A stretch of DNA of 64,000 bases from Oceanithermus desulfurans (GTDB lineage: Bacteria > Deinococcota > Deinococci > Deinococcales > Marinithermaceae). Below the pieces are notes generated by a model, which did no database searches, was not told the origin of the DNA, and saw only the letters and a list, made by a program, of their open reading frames with translations. Each line of letters opens with the position of its first letter. Position 1 is the first letter of the stretch. Positions 49,361-57,843 of the stretch are shown piece by piece. Location: NCBI RefSeq assembly GCF_014201675.1, contig NZ_JACHEZ010000003.1:62001-126000 (forward strand), written 5' to 3'. A program made the translations under genes and the position numbers.

Positions 49361-50257
49361 ATGGCGATTCAGAAGGTGCGCGCGGCGCTCGGCGGCGTCC
49401 TCTTCGGCCAGGAAGACGTGGTGGACACGCTGCTCGCCGCCGCGACCAGCGGCGGCCACGTCCTCCTCGAAGGGCTGCCGGGGCTCGGCAAGACGCTGCT
49501 CGCCCGCGGCTTCGCCGCGGCCAGCGGCCTCAGCTACCGGCGCATCCAGTTCACCCCCGACCTGCTGCCCGCCGACGTGACCGGCACCGAGGTGTGGCAG
49601 GACGGGCGCTTCGCGTTCCGCCCCGGCCCCCTCTTTGCCCAGGTGGTGCTCGCCGACGAGATCAACCGCGCCACCCCCAAGACGCAGTCGGCCCTGCTCG
49701 AGGCCATGGAGGAGGGCGCGGTCACCGCCTACGGGGTGCGCCACGAACTGCCCCAGCCCTTCCTGGTGCTGGCCACCCAGAACCCCATCGAGCTCGAGGG
49801 CACCTACCCCCTCCCCGAGGCCCAGGTGGACCGCTTCATGGCCAAGATCGAGATCGTCGCGCCGAAGCGCGCCGTCTGGACGCGCATCCTCAGCGAGACG
49901 CCGCAGATGCCCGAGGCCGCGGCCGGCCCCGAGGACTTCCTGGAACTGCGCCGCCGCGCGGACGCGGTGCGGGTCGCCTCGACGGGGATGGAGGCCGTGG
50001 TCAACCTGGCCCAGCTGGCGTCCGAGGAGCCGCGTCTGCGCTTCGGCATCAGCCCCCGCGGGGCCAAGGCCTGGCTCGCGCTGGCGCGGGGCTTCGCGGT
50101 GCTCGCGGGCCGCGCCCACGTGGAGTGGGACGACCTTCGCGCCGCCGCCCGGCCGGCGCTCGTCCACCGCCTCTTCCTGACCGAGGAGGCGCGCTTCGAA
50201 GGGGTCGGCGAACTCCAGGTCCTCGAAGACCTGCTCGCCAAGGCCCTGCCCAGGTAG
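49361..50257 (+). CDS. MoxR-type AAA+ ATPase
   Basis: 298-residue chaperone-like ATPase. Walker A is EGLPGLGKTLLA near residues 37-48, Walker B is VVLADEINRA near 98-107, and ATQNPIELEGTYPLPEAQVD near 145-165 is the conserved sensor region of MoxR. The following gene encodes a DUF58 protein two bases after the stop, the usual MoxR partner. Such pairs are thought to help assemble or activate membrane or metal-containing complexes together with VWA-domain proteins; the client here is unknown. The start follows a TATAAC box by five bases. Confidence 0.9.
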   Translation: MAIQKVRAALGGVLFGQEDVVDTLLAAATSGGHVLLEGLPGLGKTLLARGFAAASGLSYRRIQFTPDLLPADVTGTEVWQDGRFAFRPGPLFAQVVLADEINRATPKTQSALLEAMEEGAVTAYGVRHELPQPFLVLATQNPIELEGTYPLPEAQVDRFMAKIEIVAPKRAVWTRILSETPQMPEAAAGPEDFLELRRRADAVRVASTGMEAVVNLAQLASEEPRLRFGISPRGAKAWLALARGFAVLAGRAHVEWDDLRAAARPALVHRLFLTEEARFEGVGELQVLEDLLAKALPR

Positions 50258-50259
50258 CC

Positions 50260-51012
50260 GTGTTCCGCTACCGCATCCGCACGACCCTGCGCAGGCCCCT
50301 TCCCGGAGGCCGCAAGAGCCGCCGCGCCGGCGAGAGCCTCGACTTCATGGAGCTGCGCGGCTACACCCCGGGGGACGACCCCCGCTTCGTCGACTGGAAG
50401 GCCTACGCCCGCACCGGCCGCCTCTACACCCGGGTCTGGGAGGGCGAGGAGCGCGCCCGCTTCACCCTTTGGCTCGACGGTTCGCCCAGCATGGAGCTCC
50501 ACGGCAAGCGCGCCTACGCCCGCGAGGTGGCGCGGGTGCTGCTGGCCGCGGCGCTCCCCGACGAGACCCACGCACTGACCCCTGGCGGTCTGCGCCGGCT
50601 GCGCAGCCCCGGCGAACACGACCGCCTGGAAGCCGATCCCCGCGGACCCATGGCGGCGCTCGGCGAGCTGGTGCGCGCCCGCGGCCAGCTCGTCCTCGTC
50701 ACCGACGCCCTCGACGAGGGCGACTGGTCCGCCTTCCTGCGCCGTCTCGCCCCCCGACGGCCGCTGCTCGTCCAGGTGCTGGCCCCCGAGGAGCTGGACC
50801 CGCCGCGGCGCGAGGCCGAGTGGCGGGACGTCGAAACGGGGCGGCGGCAGCGCGTGGACGCCGCGGGCCTCGCCGCCTGGCGCGCGGCGCTGGAGGCGCA
50901 CCTGCGCGCCCTGCACCGCCTGGCCGCGGCGCAGGGCGGTTACGCCCACCTGCGGGTGGGCGAGGCGGTCGTGCCCGCGCTCAGGCGGCAGGGGGTGCTG
51001 GAGTGGCGCTAG
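50260..51012 (+). CDS. DUF58 domain protein
   Basis: 250 residues beginning with GTG right after the moxR stop. The DUF58 core is clear: GESLDFMELRGYTPGDDPRFVDWKAYARTG, seen across residues 26-55, then LYTRVWEGEERA and the VWA-like strand FTLWLDGSPSMEL with a DxSxS-type metal-binding motif near residue 74. No membrane segment is visible. It is the partner of the preceding MoxR ATPase. Its last 32 bases overlap the 3' end of the convergent membrane-protein gene. Confidence 0.88.
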   Translation: MFRYRIRTTLRRPLPGGRKSRRAGESLDFMELRGYTPGDDPRFVDWKAYARTGRLYTRVWEGEERARFTLWLDGSPSMELHGKRAYAREVARVLLAAALPDETHALTPGGLRRLRSPGEHDRLEADPRGPMAALGELVRARGQLVLVTDALDEGDWSAFLRRLAPRRPLLVQVLAPEELDPPRREAEWRDVETGRRQRVDAAGLAAWRAALEAHLRALHRLAAAQGGYAHLRVGEAVVPALRRQGVLEWR

Positions 51013-51787
51013 CCTCCCCGGGCGAACCCCAGACCACGTCGTAGACGCTGCGCAGCACGGCGGCCACGATGGGCAGGCCGACGACGGTCGTCAGGAAGCC
51101 GCGCAACGCTCCGGCCACGAGCAGACCATAGAACTGCGCCGCCAGCGGCCGGTCCAGGTCCAGCTGCAGGCCCAGCCCGCCCAGCCGGGGAGCCAGCACC
51201 AGCCACAGCAGCAGCGGCACCACAGCCGCCCAGAACCCGGGGCGGGTCAGGAGGCGGGCGTAGCCCGGGCTTCCGAGGGCCTCCGCCAACCGCATCAAAG
51301 CGCTGCGGAACCCTCCTGCCCGCGCAGCGGCGAACACCATAGCCGGCAGCAGCAGGGCCAGCACCGCCAGCGAGGCGGCTTCCAAGGCCGGGTAAGCGCT
51401 GGCCACGCTACGGTGCGGAAGCAGCAGGAGGATCAGGGCCAGCACCATGTTGGCGACCCAGAGCGGCAGGCCGGCCCCCAGCGCGGCGCCCACGGCGGCC
51501 ACGAAAGCCGGGCGGCGGCCCTCCAACGTCTGCTGCAGCCAGCCCACCACCAGGTAGGCCATCCACGCGGCCGCAACCCAGCCAATGAGCGCACCGGCCC
51601 AGTTGAGCGGTGAAGACAGCGGTGCGACCGCCCCTTCCGAAGATACCCACACCCAGGCCGTCGAAGCCGCCAAGGTACGGGCGGCCGCGACGAGCAACCC
51701 CGCCAGCAGCAGCCCGAGCGCCACGTGCGCTACGAACGCGAAGGCATAGCGCACCGTCCGTTCGAGAACCTCGCCAACTTGTTTCAT
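50981..51787 (-). CDS. Polytopic membrane protein of unknown function
   Basis: 268 residues with about six hydrophobic helices: near 12-35, 60-85, 92-122, 132-152, 180-200 and 215-245. No recognised family signature. The N-terminus MKQVGEVLERTVRYAFAF is amphipathic and the C-terminus is proline/alanine-rich. TAAAAT lies six bases before the ATG. Its 3' end overlaps the DUF58 gene by 32 bases in convergent orientation, so the true stop and the mutual interference deserve checking. It is called because the hydrophobic pattern and GC-rich third positions fit a real gene. Confidence 0.7.
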   Translation of the reverse strand: MKQVGEVLERTVRYAFAFVAHVALGLLLAGLLVAAARTLAASTAWVWVSSEGAVAPLSSPLNWAGALIGWVAAAWMAYLVVGWLQQTLEGRRPAFVAAVGAALGAGLPLWVANMVLALILLLLPHRSVASAYPALEAASLAVLALLLPAMVFAAARAGGFRSALMRLAEALGSPGYARLLTRPGFWAAVVPLLLWLVLAPRLGGLGLQLDLDRPLAAQFYGLLVAGALRGFLTTVVGLPIVAAVLRSVYDVVWGSPGEASATPAPPAA

Positions 51788-52034
51788 GGTTTGATTTTAC
51801 TACAGGAGGTGGTCCAGAATATGAGTTTCTTCGGTGCCGTTCCAGACGGCGCTTCCGCAGGGACCGCCCCCCGCGCCATGTCGGCCGGGTAGACGAAGAG
51901 GCGAACCCCGGTCGCAGGCCGGCGCGAACGCCGCCGCGCCTGCAGGACCGCCACGGGCGCGTGCCGACCTTGGGAAAGCCTTCCGCTACGGGTGGTGTTC
52001 CACCAATGCCGGCCGCGAACGCAGCCGGGCGGCC
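51788..52034. other. Unassigned gap between the membrane protein and the DNA ligase
   Basis: About 250 bases. A minus-strand open frame from 52047 to 51784 (87 codons) has GC-rich third positions in its middle part, but it overlaps the ligase stop region and the next gene's promoter and has no recognisable domain. It may be a decayed gene fragment. Nothing else is seen. Confidence 0.3.
51794..51799 (-). promoter_or_regulatory. -10 box of a leaderless promoter for the membrane-protein gene
   Basis: On the minus strand TAAAAT, CAAACC, ATG at 51787. Confidence 0.55.
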
Positions 52035-53753
52035 TCAACCGGCCCACTGGTTCTTGTACATCTCCACCACCTCCCGGGTGGTGGTCGCCTCTTCGGGGCT
52101 CTTGTCGTCGCGGTAGCGCACGAAGCGGGGAAAGCGCAGCGCCAGGCCGCGGCCCTCCTGAACGGCGCCGAAGGCGCAGGTGTGGTTGGGGCTGAGGGTG
52201 ATCTCCTGGGCCTCGACCTCGATGACCTGGACGGGCTCGAACCAGACGTCGGGCTCGAGCAGCGACCAGACGCGCGGGTGCCGCTCCTCGCGCCGGTAAG
52301 GGTCGAGCCGCCGGGGCAGCACCTCGTTGAGGTCCTCGTCGCTGAACCCCGAGCCCACCTTGGTGAGGGTCACGAAGCGGTCCTCGTCGGGATCGTAGGC
52401 CGCGGCCAGCAACGAGCCGTAGGTGCCGGCGCGCCGTCCCCTACCCAGCCAGGCGCCGACGATGACCAGGTCGAGGGTGTCGGAGAGCTTGCCGGCGATG
52501 CCGCGCTTGTACTTGACCCACTTGAAGCCGCGCTTGCCGGCCTCGTAGTCGCCGTCGGGCTTCTTGCAGACCAGCCCCTCGCAGCCGGCCTCGATGGACG
52601 CGTCGAAGAACCGCACCAGCTCCTCGGTGGTCTTCACGAACCGCTTGGTGGAGAGCTCGAGCCGCTCGTGGGGGCTGAACCAGCGCTCGAGCCGCTCGCG
52701 CCGCTCGCGGTAGGGGCGCTCGATCAGGACCTCGCCGTCGGCGTAGAGCAGCTCGAAGACGAACCCCTTGATCGGGTACTTCTCCAACAGCTCGGGGGTC
52801 AGGTGCTTGACCTTGCGGTTGAGAACGTTCTGGAAGGGGCGCATCTCGCCGGTCAGCGGGTCGGTGACCACGGCCTCGGCCTCGAGGATGAAGGGCCGCT
52901 GCTGCACCTCCCTGAGCGCTTCCAGCAGGTCGGGGTACTGGTGGGTGATGTTCTCGAGCCGACGCGAGTAGACCCAGAAGCGATCGCCGTCGAAGTGCAC
53001 CTGCACCCGCTCGCCGTCGTACTTGTGCTCGGCGAAGTGGGGGCCCAGCTTCTCCATGATCTGCTCGGGGCCGGGCAGCCGCTCGGCGAGCATCATCCGC
53101 ACCGGCTTGCCCACCTCCAGCTTCACTGCCCGCAGCGCCGCCTCGCCCTCGAGCACCAACCGCGCCACGTAGGCCAGGTCGGAGGTGAGGTTGTAAGCCC
53201 GCTCCAGCAGGGGCTTCTTGCCGCGGTCGCCAAGGTAGGCCAGCGCCAGCGCCTCCAGTACCGTAGCGTCGCCCACGCCCAGGCGCAGCCGGCCGGTGAC
53301 CGTGCGCAGGATCACCGCCGCCTCCTCGGGGCTGGCCCCGGCGACGAGGCGCGCCAGGCGTTCCCGCTTGCGCGCCTGGGAACCGGGCCCCGCGTCCTCG
53401 GCGATGGCGCGCAGTTCGTCGTAGACGTGCCGCAGCGTCAGCCCCCCGGCGCTTCGGGGCAGCGCTTCGAGCGCGTAGGCGCCAATGTCGCCCTTCTCCT
53501 TCACGGCCTGAACGATCTCCGCCTCGTCCCGCCCCAGCGCCAGGGCCAGCGCCTTGGCCGCCTCCTTCTCGGCCACGCCGAACTCGAGCCCCTCGAACTC
53601 GGGGGCCACCCGGCCCTGGAGGAGCAGCACCGCCAGCGGCACCTCCTCGGGCGGCAGCTCGCGGAAGGCCTCGGCCAGCATCTTCACCATGGCGATCCGC
53701 GAGCTCGCCCGTTCCACCTCGAGCAGCGTCGCCACGAACCTCTGGAAGGTCAT
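52035..53753 (-). CDS. lig: ATP-dependent DNA ligase, archaeal type
   Basis: 572 residues, joining DNA nicks with ATP. The N-terminal DNA-binding domain spans about residues 1-215. The adenylylated lysine is in HKYDGERVQ near residue 244. Further nucleotidyltransferase motifs are FILEAEAVV near 290, FVFELLYADGE near 330, GCEGLVCKK near 395 and FKWVKYKRG near 415. A C-terminal OB fold follows. Length and motif wording match the replicative ligases of archaea, not the short bacterial LigB/LigC/LigD enzymes. Bacteria replicate with NAD-dependent LigA, so this is probably an old acquisition; its G+C is now like the host's. AAGGAGG precedes the ATG. Confidence 0.9.
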   Translation of the reverse strand: MTFQRFVATLLEVERASSRIAMVKMLAEAFRELPPEEVPLAVLLLQGRVAPEFEGLEFGVAEKEAAKALALALGRDEAEIVQAVKEKGDIGAYALEALPRSAGGLTLRHVYDELRAIAEDAGPGSQARKRERLARLVAGASPEEAAVILRTVTGRLRLGVGDATVLEALALAYLGDRGKKPLLERAYNLTSDLAYVARLVLEGEAALRAVKLEVGKPVRMMLAERLPGPEQIMEKLGPHFAEHKYDGERVQVHFDGDRFWVYSRRLENITHQYPDLLEALREVQQRPFILEAEAVVTDPLTGEMRPFQNVLNRKVKHLTPELLEKYPIKGFVFELLYADGEVLIERPYRERRERLERWFSPHERLELSTKRFVKTTEELVRFFDASIEAGCEGLVCKKPDGDYEAGKRGFKWVKYKRGIAGKLSDTLDLVIVGAWLGRGRRAGTYGSLLAAAYDPDEDRFVTLTKVGSGFSDEDLNEVLPRRLDPYRREERHPRVWSLLEPDVWFEPVQVIEVEAQEITLSPNHTCAFGAVQEGRGLALRFPRFVRYRDDKSPEEATTTREVVEMYKNQWAG

Positions 53754-53790
53754 CTTGCGCCTCCTTACCCTCAGTCTAGCGCGGGGGTAC

Positions 53791-53796
53791 TAAACT
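53791..53796 (+). promoter_or_regulatory. -10 box of a leaderless promoter for tsaB
   Basis: TAAACT, eight bases, then GTG at 53805; no ribosome-binding site. Confidence 0.5.
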
Positions 53797-53804
53797 GAAG
53801 TCCT

Positions 53805-54335
53805 GTGAACGTCCTGGCCATCGACACCGCCACCCCCTACCTGGTCCTCGGCACCCTCGACGCCGAACGCACGCTGCGGCGGGGGCGCCGCCACGCCGAG
53901 ACGCTGATCGCCGACCTGGAGGCGTTCCTCGCCGGGGTCGGGCTCGAGCCGGGGCGGCTCGAGCTGATCGTGGTCGGCGAGGGGCCGGGTTCCTACACCG
54001 GCATCCGCGTCGCCGTCGCGACGGCGATGGGCCTGGCCCGCGGCCTGGGCGTGCCGGTCGTGGGGGCGTCCTCCCTCGCCGCGGCCGCGGCGCGGGCGCG
54101 CGGCCGGGTGCGCGCAGCCTTCGAGGCCCGCAACCGCCAGGTCTACACCGCCCTCTACCGCGTCGACGGCCTCCCCGAGGAACAGGACCCGCCCGCCCGG
54201 CTCGCGGCCGGGGCGCTGCCCCGTGAGGACGCCTGCCTGCTGTGGAACGCCCCTCCTTCGGGGCGTGCGCTCGCCCGCCTGGGGCTCGAGCGCTGGAACC
54301 GCGGGGACGCCCGCCTCGTGCCCGTCTACTTCTGA
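53805..54335 (+). CDS. tsaB: tRNA threonylcarbamoyladenosine biosynthesis protein TsaB
   Basis: 176-residue partner of TsaD in making t6A37 of tRNA. The actin-like (ASKHA) N-terminus MNVLAIDTATPYLVLGTLD is diagnostic, as is the GEGPGSYTGIRVAVATAMGL block near residues 63-82. TsaB itself lacks a full active site and serves as an assembly subunit. It is a little shorter than E. coli TsaB (231), as is common outside enterobacteria. GTG start without ribosome-binding site but with a TAAACT box. Confidence 0.92.
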   Translation: MNVLAIDTATPYLVLGTLDAERTLRRGRRHAETLIADLEAFLAGVGLEPGRLELIVVGEGPGSYTGIRVAVATAMGLARGLGVPVVGASSLAAAAARARGRVRAAFEARNRQVYTALYRVDGLPEEQDPPARLAAGALPREDACLLWNAPPSGRALARLGLERWNRGDARLVPVYF

Positions 54336-54379
54336 GACGAAACCTGGACTGCGGAACCTTTTCTAATCCAGGGAGCTGG

Positions 54380-54385
54380 TAACCT
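54380..54385 (+). promoter_or_regulatory. -10 box of a leaderless promoter for the secreted protein gene
   Basis: TAACCT followed by AGGGCC and ATG at 54392, the same arrangement as at 3248 and 26449. Confidence 0.6.
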
Positions 54386-54391
54386 AGGGCC

Positions 54392-55909
54392 ATGCTGTAT
54401 AAGAAACCCTACCTTTTCCTATTGGCGCTCGTCTTCGCCCTGCTGCCCGCCACCGCGCAGAGCCTGCCGGCGCTCACGCCCCCCGGCGCGACGGCCGGCT
54501 TCTATACCCGCAACCTCGCGATCAAGAAGGCGTTCTTCATCGACTTCCAGACCGAATGGAACCGGCTTGGCTTCTTCGACTCGATCAAGGAGCTGGCCGC
54601 CCAGGACGGCGAGGTCAACGCCGACGACCTGCAGCTCGCGAGCGAGATCCTCAACGTCGACCTGGTGGGCCGCGAAGGAATCCTCGTCGTCTACCCCAGC
54701 GGCGACTTCTTCGCGCTGGCGCGCCCCTCGGCCAACCGGGTGGACACCCTGATCGCGCTGCTCAACAAGTCGATGAAGAACCCCGAGACCCGTAAGGGCT
54801 GGAAGCTGGACCGCAGCGACGAAGGGGGCACCACGGTCTACGCCGGCCACAACGGCGAGCTGATCCTGATCGGATCCGAAGGTGCGGTGGAGCGTTTCCT
54901 CGCCGGCGAGCGCGGGCTCAAGCCCCCGGTGGAGGGCGACCTCGCCTTCTGGTTCGACGCCGAGCCGCTCTGGCCGCTGCTCGAAACCCCCGACCTGGGC
55001 CTGCCCCCGCAGGTGGTGCGCACCCTCAAGACCTTCGGCGGCTTCTCCTGGGCCCTGGACATCCAGGACGGCGGGATCTTCACCCGTTCGCGGCTTCCCC
55101 TCAACCCCGACCAGGACGCCGATCTGGCCGGCCTGCTGCTGCCCGGCGACCCGGCCTGGCCGCTCGACGAGCTGCCGCGCGGGGTCGGGGCCAGCAGCTT
55201 CGTGGTCGACCTGGCGGCCCTGGGCGACTACCTCACCGGCTACGCCCAGCAGTTCGGCCAGGACCTGCAGCTCGACCTCTCCGCCTTCGGCAACCACGTC
55301 GCCATGGTCGACGCCGGCAGCAGCGACCCCCAGGAGATGCTGCAGAACCCGATGGGGAACCTGCTGATCGTCCTCGAAACCCGGGACACCCTCACCGCCG
55401 AGGTGACGCTGCTTAGCTGGATCCAGATGCTCGCGGGCTTCTCGACCCCCGAGGGCAGCGGCGGCTTAACCGTGGAGGCGCTGGAGATCGCGGGGATGCC
55501 GGCCAAGAAGATCGGCGTGGGCATGCTGGGCACGCTCTACCTGGTTACCGGTGAGGACCGCCTCTACCTGGCCACCTCCGAGCGCGCCGCGCGCCTGCTC
55601 GAAAACCAGGATCGGGTCGGCGACGACGGCACCTACCGCCAGCTCGCCGACACCTACCTGCCCGACCGCTTCCACGGCGTGAGCTACACCAACAACCGCC
55701 GCTCGCTCGAGCAGCTGGCGCAGATGCTGCCGATGATGATGATGCAGACGATCGACGACCCCGACGCCCAGGCGCTGGTCTTCGAGCTCACGGACAAGTA
55801 CGCGCAGTTCCTGAACTTCCTGGCGCAGCGGATCGGCTCGAGCATCGGCTACCAGCAGGTGCAGGGCAACGACGTGGTCGGCTTCGGCTTCACGGAGGTG
55901 GCTTGGTAG
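54392..55909 (+). CDS. Secreted protein of unknown function (DUF3352-like?)
   Basis: 505 residues with a clear signal peptide: MLYKKPYLFLLALVFALLPATAQS, cleavage likely after TAQ near residue 23. The rest is soluble, with repeated VTGEDRLYLATSE- and GHNGELILIGSEGA-like strands and an FWFDAEPLWPLL segment. This pattern recalls DUF3352 proteins, but the link is by impression only. The C-terminal region has a methionine run (MLPMMMMQTIDD near 450). The 3' end overlaps the next, BatA-like gene by seven bases, so the two are coupled. Likely extracytoplasmic. Confidence 0.75.
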   Translation: MLYKKPYLFLLALVFALLPATAQSLPALTPPGATAGFYTRNLAIKKAFFIDFQTEWNRLGFFDSIKELAAQDGEVNADDLQLASEILNVDLVGREGILVVYPSGDFFALARPSANRVDTLIALLNKSMKNPETRKGWKLDRSDEGGTTVYAGHNGELILIGSEGAVERFLAGERGLKPPVEGDLAFWFDAEPLWPLLETPDLGLPPQVVRTLKTFGGFSWALDIQDGGIFTRSRLPLNPDQDADLAGLLLPGDPAWPLDELPRGVGASSFVVDLAALGDYLTGYAQQFGQDLQLDLSAFGNHVAMVDAGSSDPQEMLQNPMGNLLIVLETRDTLTAEVTLLSWIQMLAGFSTPEGSGGLTVEALEIAGMPAKKIGVGMLGTLYLVTGEDRLYLATSERAARLLENQDRVGDDGTYRQLADTYLPDRFHGVSYTNNRRSLEQLAQMLPMMMMQTIDDPDAQALVFELTDKYAQFLNFLAQRIGSSIGYQQVQGNDVVGFGFTEVAW

Positions 55910-57363
55910 GCTTCGGCCACCCTTACCTGCTGATCCTCCTGCCCCCGGTCCTGGGCTGGATCTACTGGACCTACGCCCGCCGCCGGCCCCTCGTGGTCCC
56001 GGCGGCGGGCGTCTGGCTGCTCGAGCGCTCGCGGGGACGGGGGCGGGCGCGGCGGCGGCTCGACCTGCGGCTGGCGCTGCTGCTCTTGGCGGGGGCGGCG
56101 GCGGTGCTGGCGCTGGCCGCGCCGACGTGGCGCGGCGCGAAGCCGGTGCGGCTCGTCGTCGTCCTCGACGCCAGCGCCTCGATGACCGCCACCGGCGCGG
56201 ACGGTCGTTCCCGGTTCGACCGCGCCCGCGAGCGCGCCGCCGCCTGGCTCGAAGACGCCACCAGGGCGGTGCTGGTGCGCGCCGGGCTGCAGCCCCGGGG
56301 CTTCGGCCCCGTGCGCGGGGCCGCTCTGCTGGCGACGCTGGAGTCGCTGCGCGCGGGCGACGCCGGAGCCGACCTGGAACGGGCGGTGGCGCTGGGGCGA
56401 CGCCTCCTCCCCGACGCCGCGGTGCTGGTGATCGGCGACGCGCCGCCCCCCGCGGAGCTGCGGGTCGCCTTCCTGGACGTCGCCGCGAACGAAGCCAACG
56501 CGGGGCTGACCGCGCTGGGGCCGCGTTTCGCCGCGGTCTACAACGCCGGCCCCGGCAGCTGGAACGGCCGCCTCACCAGCTCCGGCCGCAGCTGGGAGCT
56601 GCGCCTGCCGCCGGGGCGGTTCGCGGCCCTCGACCTCGAAGAAACCCAGCCGCGCCGCAGCGCCGCGTTGCGCCCCGACGACGCGATGGCGCTGGACCAG
56701 GAGGCCTACCTGCTCGAGCGCCCTCCGCGGGTCCGGCTGCAGGTCGGCGCCCCCAGCGTGGCGCGGGCGCTGGCCGCCCTGGGCGCCCGGCGGGCGGGGC
56801 CTTCCGGCGCCCAGGCCGAGGTGCGGCCGGGCCCGCCCCCGGAACGCCCCGCACCACGGCCCACCCTCTACCTGGCCGCCGCCGACGCGGCCGCGCCCGA
56901 GGTGGTTTACGACGTCGACCCCACCCACCCCTTCACCCGCGGGGTCGAGCTGGTGGGCTACCGGCTGCCCGCGCCCCCGCCGCCGCCGGGGAGCGGCTGG
57001 CGCGCCCTGGCCACCCGCGCCGACGGACTGGGGGTGATCTACGCGCGCGGCGACGAGCTCTACCTCCCCCGCCCCGAAGCGCTGCGCGACCTGCCCGCCT
57101 TCGTCGTGCTGCTCTACAACTGGCTCGAGCCCGTGGGCGCCTCCTACCGCCCCCTGGGGTGGAACGGCGTCCTGGAGCCGGGAATCCGGGACGGCTTCGC
57201 CGTCAACCTCCTCGACTACGCGGAAACCCGGCTGCCGCGCCCTGCGGGGGACCGGCTGGCCCCGCTCAGCCAGCCGCGCCCCTTCGGCGCCTGGCTGGCC
57301 CTGCTGGCCGCGCTGCTGCTGGTCCTGCAGGCGCCGCGGCGGCGGCCGGGAGCGGTAGGCTAG
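55903..57363 (+). CDS. BatA/VWA-like membrane protein
   Basis: 486 residues. The N-terminal FGHPYLLILLPPVLGWIYWT helix, a basic linker, and a second helix LALLLLAGAAAVLALAAP near 50-67 are followed by a von Willebrand A-type domain, VRLVVVLDASASMT, with a DxSxS metal motif near residue 90, and a C-terminal helix near 460-478. This is the aerotolerance (BatA N-terminal) plus VWA layout, with both ends in the membrane. The TTG at 55903 has GGAGG five bases upstream and overlaps the preceding stop. It may work with the preceding secreted protein, and possibly with the MoxR/DUF58 pair 5 kb upstream. Confidence 0.8.
   Translation: MVGFGHPYLLILLPPVLGWIYWTYARRRPLVVPAAGVWLLERSRGRGRARRRLDLRLALLLLAGAAAVLALAAPTWRGAKPVRLVVVLDASASMTATGADGRSRFDRARERAAAWLEDATRAVLVRAGLQPRGFGPVRGAALLATLESLRAGDAGADLERAVALGRRLLPDAAVLVIGDAPPPAELRVAFLDVAANEANAGLTALGPRFAAVYNAGPGSWNGRLTSSGRSWELRLPPGRFAALDLEETQPRRSAALRPDDAMALDQEAYLLERPPRVRLQVGAPSVARALAALGARRAGPSGAQAEVRPGPPPERPAPRPTLYLAAADAAAPEVVYDVDPTHPFTRGVELVGYRLPAPPPPPGSGWRALATRADGLGVIYARGDELYLPRPEALRDLPAFVVLLYNWLEPVGASYRPLGWNGVLEPGIRDGFAVNLLDYAETRLPRPAGDRLAPLSQPRPFGAWLALLAALLLVLQAPRRRPGAVG
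57356..57361 (+). promoter_or_regulatory. -10 box of a leaderless promoter for the DUF1999-like gene
   Basis: TAGGCT, overlapping the previous stop codon, then AGGAGC and ATG at 57368. AGGAG could alternatively act as a very close ribosome-binding site. Confidence 0.45.
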
Positions 57364-57367
57364 GAGC

Positions 57368-57823
57368 ATGCACTTTCGCTTCCTCGAAGAACCCGACTTC
57401 GCCGAGCTGCAGGCGCTTGAGCGCCGGGTCTTTCCCGACCGCCCCGACGCCTTCTACCGCACCGCCCCCGCCGCGCTGCGCTTCTACGCCCGCAGCGGAC
57501 ACAGCTTCGTCGCCTCGGGAGGGGACCGGATCCTGGGCTTCGTCCTCGCGCAGGCCGTCTGGCAGGGCGACCGCGCCACCGTGCTGGCCACCCGCATCGC
57601 CGCCGAGAGCACCGAGGTCTACGCGGGCCTGCTGCGGGCGCTGGTGAAGTCGGCCTACGACGCGAACGCCTACGAGGTGGCCCTCCTGGCCGAACCCGGC
57701 GAACGCCCCGAGCTCGACCGCGCGCTCGCCGAAGTCCAGCTCGCCGACCGCGGCCGCCGCCTCCACACCCGGGTGCTGGGCGGGCGCGGAGCGCGGGGCG
57801 AGACCGGGGGCGTCCTGGAGTAG
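57368..57823 (+). CDS. DUF1999-like protein (GNAT-like fold)
   Basis: 151 residues. The N-terminus MHFRFLEEPDFAELQALERRVFP, the ILGFVLAQAVWQGDRATVLATRI strand-turn-strand in the middle and the ALLAEPGERPELDRAL segment resemble the DUF1999 family known from Thermus, which has a GNAT acetyltransferase-like fold without a proven substrate. The acetyl-CoA pyrophosphate loop (Q/RxxGxG/A) is not clear, so activity is doubtful. It starts five bases after the preceding stop. The C-terminal 20 residues are low-complexity G/R/E. Confidence 0.65.
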   Translation: MHFRFLEEPDFAELQALERRVFPDRPDAFYRTAPAALRFYARSGHSFVASGGDRILGFVLAQAVWQGDRATVLATRIAAESTEVYAGLLRALVKSAYDANAYEVALLAEPGERPELDRALAEVQLADRGRRLHTRVLGGRGARGETGGVLE

Positions 57824-57831
57824 ACCTCGCG

Positions 57832-57837
57832 TAGAAT
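57832..57837 (+). promoter_or_regulatory. -10 box of a leaderless promoter for the HMA-like gene
   Basis: TAGAAT, GAACCT, ATG at 57844; no ribosome-binding site. Confidence 0.55.
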
Positions 57838-57843
57838 GAACCT

